Shown in pieces: positions 62,139-64,000 of a stretch of 64,000 bases of DNA. The DNA comes from a bacterium (GTDB lineage Bacteria; Hinthialibacterota; Hinthialibacteria; OLB16): NCBI GenBank assembly GCA_022072055.1, contig JAJVIK010000007.1, positions 186,001 to 250,000 of the forward strand. The letters run 5' to 3'. The position numbers were made by a program, and so were the translations under genes. The notes beneath the pieces are model-generated. The model ran no database searches and was not told where the DNA came from. It worked only from the letters and a program-made list of their open reading frames with translations. How positions within the stretch are numbered: the first letter of the stretch is position 1; each line of letters opens with the position of its first letter.

Positions 62139-63161
62139 TTAATCCAGGTACTGCTTCAGGTCCGGGAGGAGCACCTCCCGAATCTCCGGCTGCTCCATGT
62201 TTTCGGGAGTGACCATGGCCACACCGGTGTCAATGTGCTGCTCGACCTTCTCGCCCCGGATGTGCGCCACCACGGTCTTGACCCCGAGGTACCCCATTTT
62301 CATCGGGTTTTGCAGGGTGAGGCCATGAATCTTCCCCTCGCGGAGCGCCTGGACCAGTTTCTCACTGCTGTCGAAGCCGACGAAGGAGACCTTCCCCGCG
62401 CGGCCATCCTCCTCCAGCGCGCGCAGGCTTCCGAAGGTGCTGGACTCGTTGGGGCAATAGAAACCCTGGACATCCTGGAACTGGCTGAGGAGCCGCTGGG
62501 CGGCCTGCATCGCAGTTTCGGTGGTGGCTCCGGCGTACTGGTTGTCCGAAAGGACCTTGATGTTCGGGAACTCCTTTTGGATGGTGTCGAGGAACCCGCG
62601 CTCGCGCTGATCGGTGGAGGCGGAGCCTTCCTGGTAGCGCAACACAATCAGATTTCCCGCGCCGCCCATCTTCTCGGCAAGCCGCCGCCCGCCGAGGACC
62701 CCGCCCTGGTAGTTGTCGGTGGCCACATAGCTGATGAAATCCTTCCCGGCCTCGGCCTCCAGCCCGGAATCGATGATGACCACCGGGATCCCGGCTTGGG
62801 CGGCCTCGCGGACCGGGTTGACCAGCGCGCGGGCATCCAGGGGGGCGAGGACAATCCCATCCACCTCGGAGCTCACAAAGCTCTGAACGACTTGAATCTG
62901 CTGCTCGCGGTCATCCTCTTTCTGCGGGCCTTTCCAGATGACCTCGACATCGAGTTCCCGCGCGGCCTTGACCGCCCCGGCGTGGATGGATTTCCAGAAC
63001 TCGTGGGTGGTGCCCTTGGGAATCACCGCGATCTTGAGTTTCCTCGCGGGCGCGGCGGCGGAGGATGCCTCGCCTTGAGGCTTGGGGGCCTCTTCGGGTT
63101 TTGGGGCGCAGCCGATTAAGAACAAGGGAAGAACCAAGAGAGGAAGAAATCGCACAGACAT
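62139..63161 (-). CDS. Lipid-anchored periplasmic sugar-binding protein (type 1 PBP fold)
   Basis: 340 residues from the ATG at 63161, which follows GGGAGG at 5 bases. Lipobox LFLIGCAPK, then an Ala/Pro/Glu-rich tether and the ribose-binding-protein fold: KIAVIPKGTTHEFWKSIHAGAVKAARELDVEV, QQIQVVQSFVSSEVDGIVLAP, VPVVIIDSG, YVATDNYQGG and VSFVGFDSS. ABC permease and ATPase genes are not adjacent; an SSS symporter follows instead. The protein could feed an unlinked ABC system or act as a sensor. Confidence 0.9.
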   Translation of the reverse strand: MSVRFLPLLVLPLFLIGCAPKPEEAPKPQGEASSAAAPARKLKIAVIPKGTTHEFWKSIHAGAVKAARELDVEVIWKGPQKEDDREQQIQVVQSFVSSEVDGIVLAPLDARALVNPVREAAQAGIPVVIIDSGLEAEAGKDFISYVATDNYQGGVLGGRRLAEKMGGAGNLIVLRYQEGSASTDQRERGFLDTIQKEFPNIKVLSDNQYAGATTETAMQAAQRLLSQFQDVQGFYCPNESSTFGSLRALEEDGRAGKVSFVGFDSSEKLVQALREGKIHGLTLQNPMKMGYLGVKTVVAHIRGEKVEQHIDTGVAMVTPENMEQPEIREVLLPDLKQYLD

Positions 63162-63186
63162 TATCGCCTCCCAAGCCAACAGCTAA

Positions 63187-63250
63187 TGGAGGGGCGCGCG
63201 CTCTCGCGCCCATGTCCCGCGAGGGCCACGACAGAGCGTGGCCCTCCATG
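63187..63250. repeat. BIME-like hairpin pair related to the 34650 element
   Basis: Left hairpin GGGCGCG-CGCTCT-CGCGCCC (63192-63211) and right hairpin GAGGGCCACG-ACAGAG-CGTGGCCCTC (63221-63246), bounded by ATGGA/TCCAT. The right stem and loop match GGACACG-ACGGAG-CGTGTCC of the earlier element with a base-pair-preserving change. It lies between the lipoprotein gene start and hslU. Confidence 0.8.
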
Positions 63251-63253
63251 CAC

Positions 63254-64000
63254 TCATAGGATATACCGCGACAAATCCTGGTCCTGCACAATCTCCGAGA
63301 GCCGTTCGCGGACCAGGTTGCCGTCGATCGTGTACCGCTTGCCCGGCGTTTCGGGGCACACAAAGGAGATGTCCTCCAGCACCTTTTCGAGGATGGTGTG
63401 CAGGCGGCGCGCGCCGATGTTGTCGGTCTTCTCGTTGATCTCCGCCGCCATCCCGGCCATCTCCTCGATCGCCGAGTCATCGAACTCCACCTGCACCCCC
63501 TCGGTCTCCAGCAGCGCCTTGTATTGCTTGGTGAGCGAGTTCTCCGGCTCCTTGAGAATCAGGACAAACTCCTCCTTGCCCAGGGAGTCGAGCTCCACTC
63601 GGATCGGGAAGCGCCCCTGAAGCTCCGGAATCAGGTCGCTCGGCGAGGTGCCGTAAAAGGCCCCCGCGCCGATGAAAAGGATGTGGTCGGTGTTCACAAA
63701 GCCATACTTGGTCTTGACCGTCGAGCCTTCCACCACCGGCAGGATGTCGCGCTGAACCCCCTCGCGGGACACATCCGGCCCGGAGCCTTGTCCGTTGCTG
63801 ATGATCTTGTCCATCTCATCCAGGAAGATGATTCCCGACTCCTCGACCCACTGAAGCGCGTGCTCCACCAGGCTGTCGTCATCCACCATCCGGTCCAGCT
63901 CCTCCTGGAGCAGGTGGGGACGAGCCTCGCGGATGCGCATGGTCTGACGGCGCTTGCGGGGCGGGACCATCTTGTCGAGCATCTCCTGCAGGCTGGACTG
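63254..64000 (-). CDS. hslU: ATP-dependent protease ATPase subunit HslU, C-terminal part
   Basis: The frame is open past the right edge, so the N-terminus is missing; about 248 residues are seen. It includes the middle region, [32 protein letters not shown] (Walker B), [55 protein letters not shown], and the C-terminal [22 protein letters not shown] plus DLSRYIL end that docks into HslV. All are diagnostic for HslU. hslV would be expected upstream on the same strand (beyond the window). Confidence 0.96.
   Translation of the reverse strand, partial: QSSLQEMLDKMVPPRKRRQTMRIREARPHLLQEELDRMVDDDSLVEHALQWVEESGIIFLDEMDKIISNGQGSGPDVSREGVQRDILPVVEGSTVKTKYGFVNTDHILFIGAGAFYGTSPSDLIPELQGRFPIRVELDSLGKEEFVLILKEPENSLTKQYKALLETEGVQVEFDDSAIEEMAGMAAEINEKTDNIGARRLHTILEKVLEDISFVCPETPGKRYTIDGNLVRERLSEIVQDQDLSRYIL

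Overview
The window is one high-GC bacterial chromosome segment with dense, mostly small operons on both strands and no phage or insertion sequence that I can recognise. Several traits suggest an uncultured PVC-adjacent or candidate-phylum bacterium (Omnitrophota, Hydrogenedentota, Sumerlaeota or a relative), probably Gram-negative and heterotrophic. These are a Tat-exported Gfo/Idh/MocA oxidoreductase beside a PmoA/DUF6807 protein, a Tat-exported sulfatase, a short prepilin-like pseudopilin, a secreted (TPTD)n protein with a dockerin-like end, two sigma-54 activators and many secreted proteins of unknown function. The phylum is an inference; no rRNA is present to settle it.

Layout. 1-1437: 5' part of an MmeI-like single-chain restriction-modification enzyme, cut by the window edge. 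1695-6653: DUF6807 protein, Gfo/Idh/MocA oxidoreductase, aconitase. 6703-8760: leuA under a T-box leader with its own promoter and terminator. 8764-11762: three-gene operon of secreted proteins, one collagen-like. 11979-12375: decayed two-gene module and short repeats. 12386-18417: SGNH hydrolase, sulfatase, ogt, tRNA-Arg, pseudopilin, coaC, Cys-rich secreted protein. 18529-25876: long minus-strand housekeeping run (folK, TlpA-like, pyrG, phosphoesterase, nadE plus separate nitrilase subunit, coaX, hfq). 26076-34634: sugar isomerase-like protein, GAF protein, VTT membrane protein, large secreted protein, DUF547 lipoprotein, duplicated TPTD/dockerin protein, Nramp-like transporter. 34803-38258: msrA, mddA-like methyltransferase and a GAF-PAS sigma-54 activator with palindromic sites. 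38375-43825: glycosyltransferases and a GH4 enzyme. 43947-51901: CysO-like sulfur carrier, receiver protein, histidine kinase with a degenerate amidase lipoprotein, metF, a GAF-GGDEF cyclase, hisH-hisA. 51918-60401: an accessory zone of intact and broken toxin-antitoxin-like genes, an AAA+-only sigma-54 activator, and a BlaI plus very large BlaR1-like fusion. 60420-64000: SSS symporter, sugar-binding lipoprotein, 3' end of hslU.

How it works together. Core metabolism (leucine, histidine, pantothenate/CoA, NAD, CTP, folate, one-carbon) lies between genes for outer-surface polysaccharide use (sulfatase, GH4, secreted proteins, SSS and periplasmic binding protein) and signal transduction. Regulation is visible in the DNA at several places: the leucine T-box, a BlaI-type operator over the promoter of the M56 operon, an inverted repeat ahead of abiEi, and TCACGA repeats between the sigma-54 activator and mddA. 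The least expected items are the T-box leader outside the phyla where it is common, the M56-CARDB-HEAT-SecD-like fusion, the DNA-binding-domain-free sigma-54 AAA+ protein, the internally duplicated TPTD protein, a covarying hairpin repeat family, and a run of toxin genes inactivated next to retained antitoxin-like genes.
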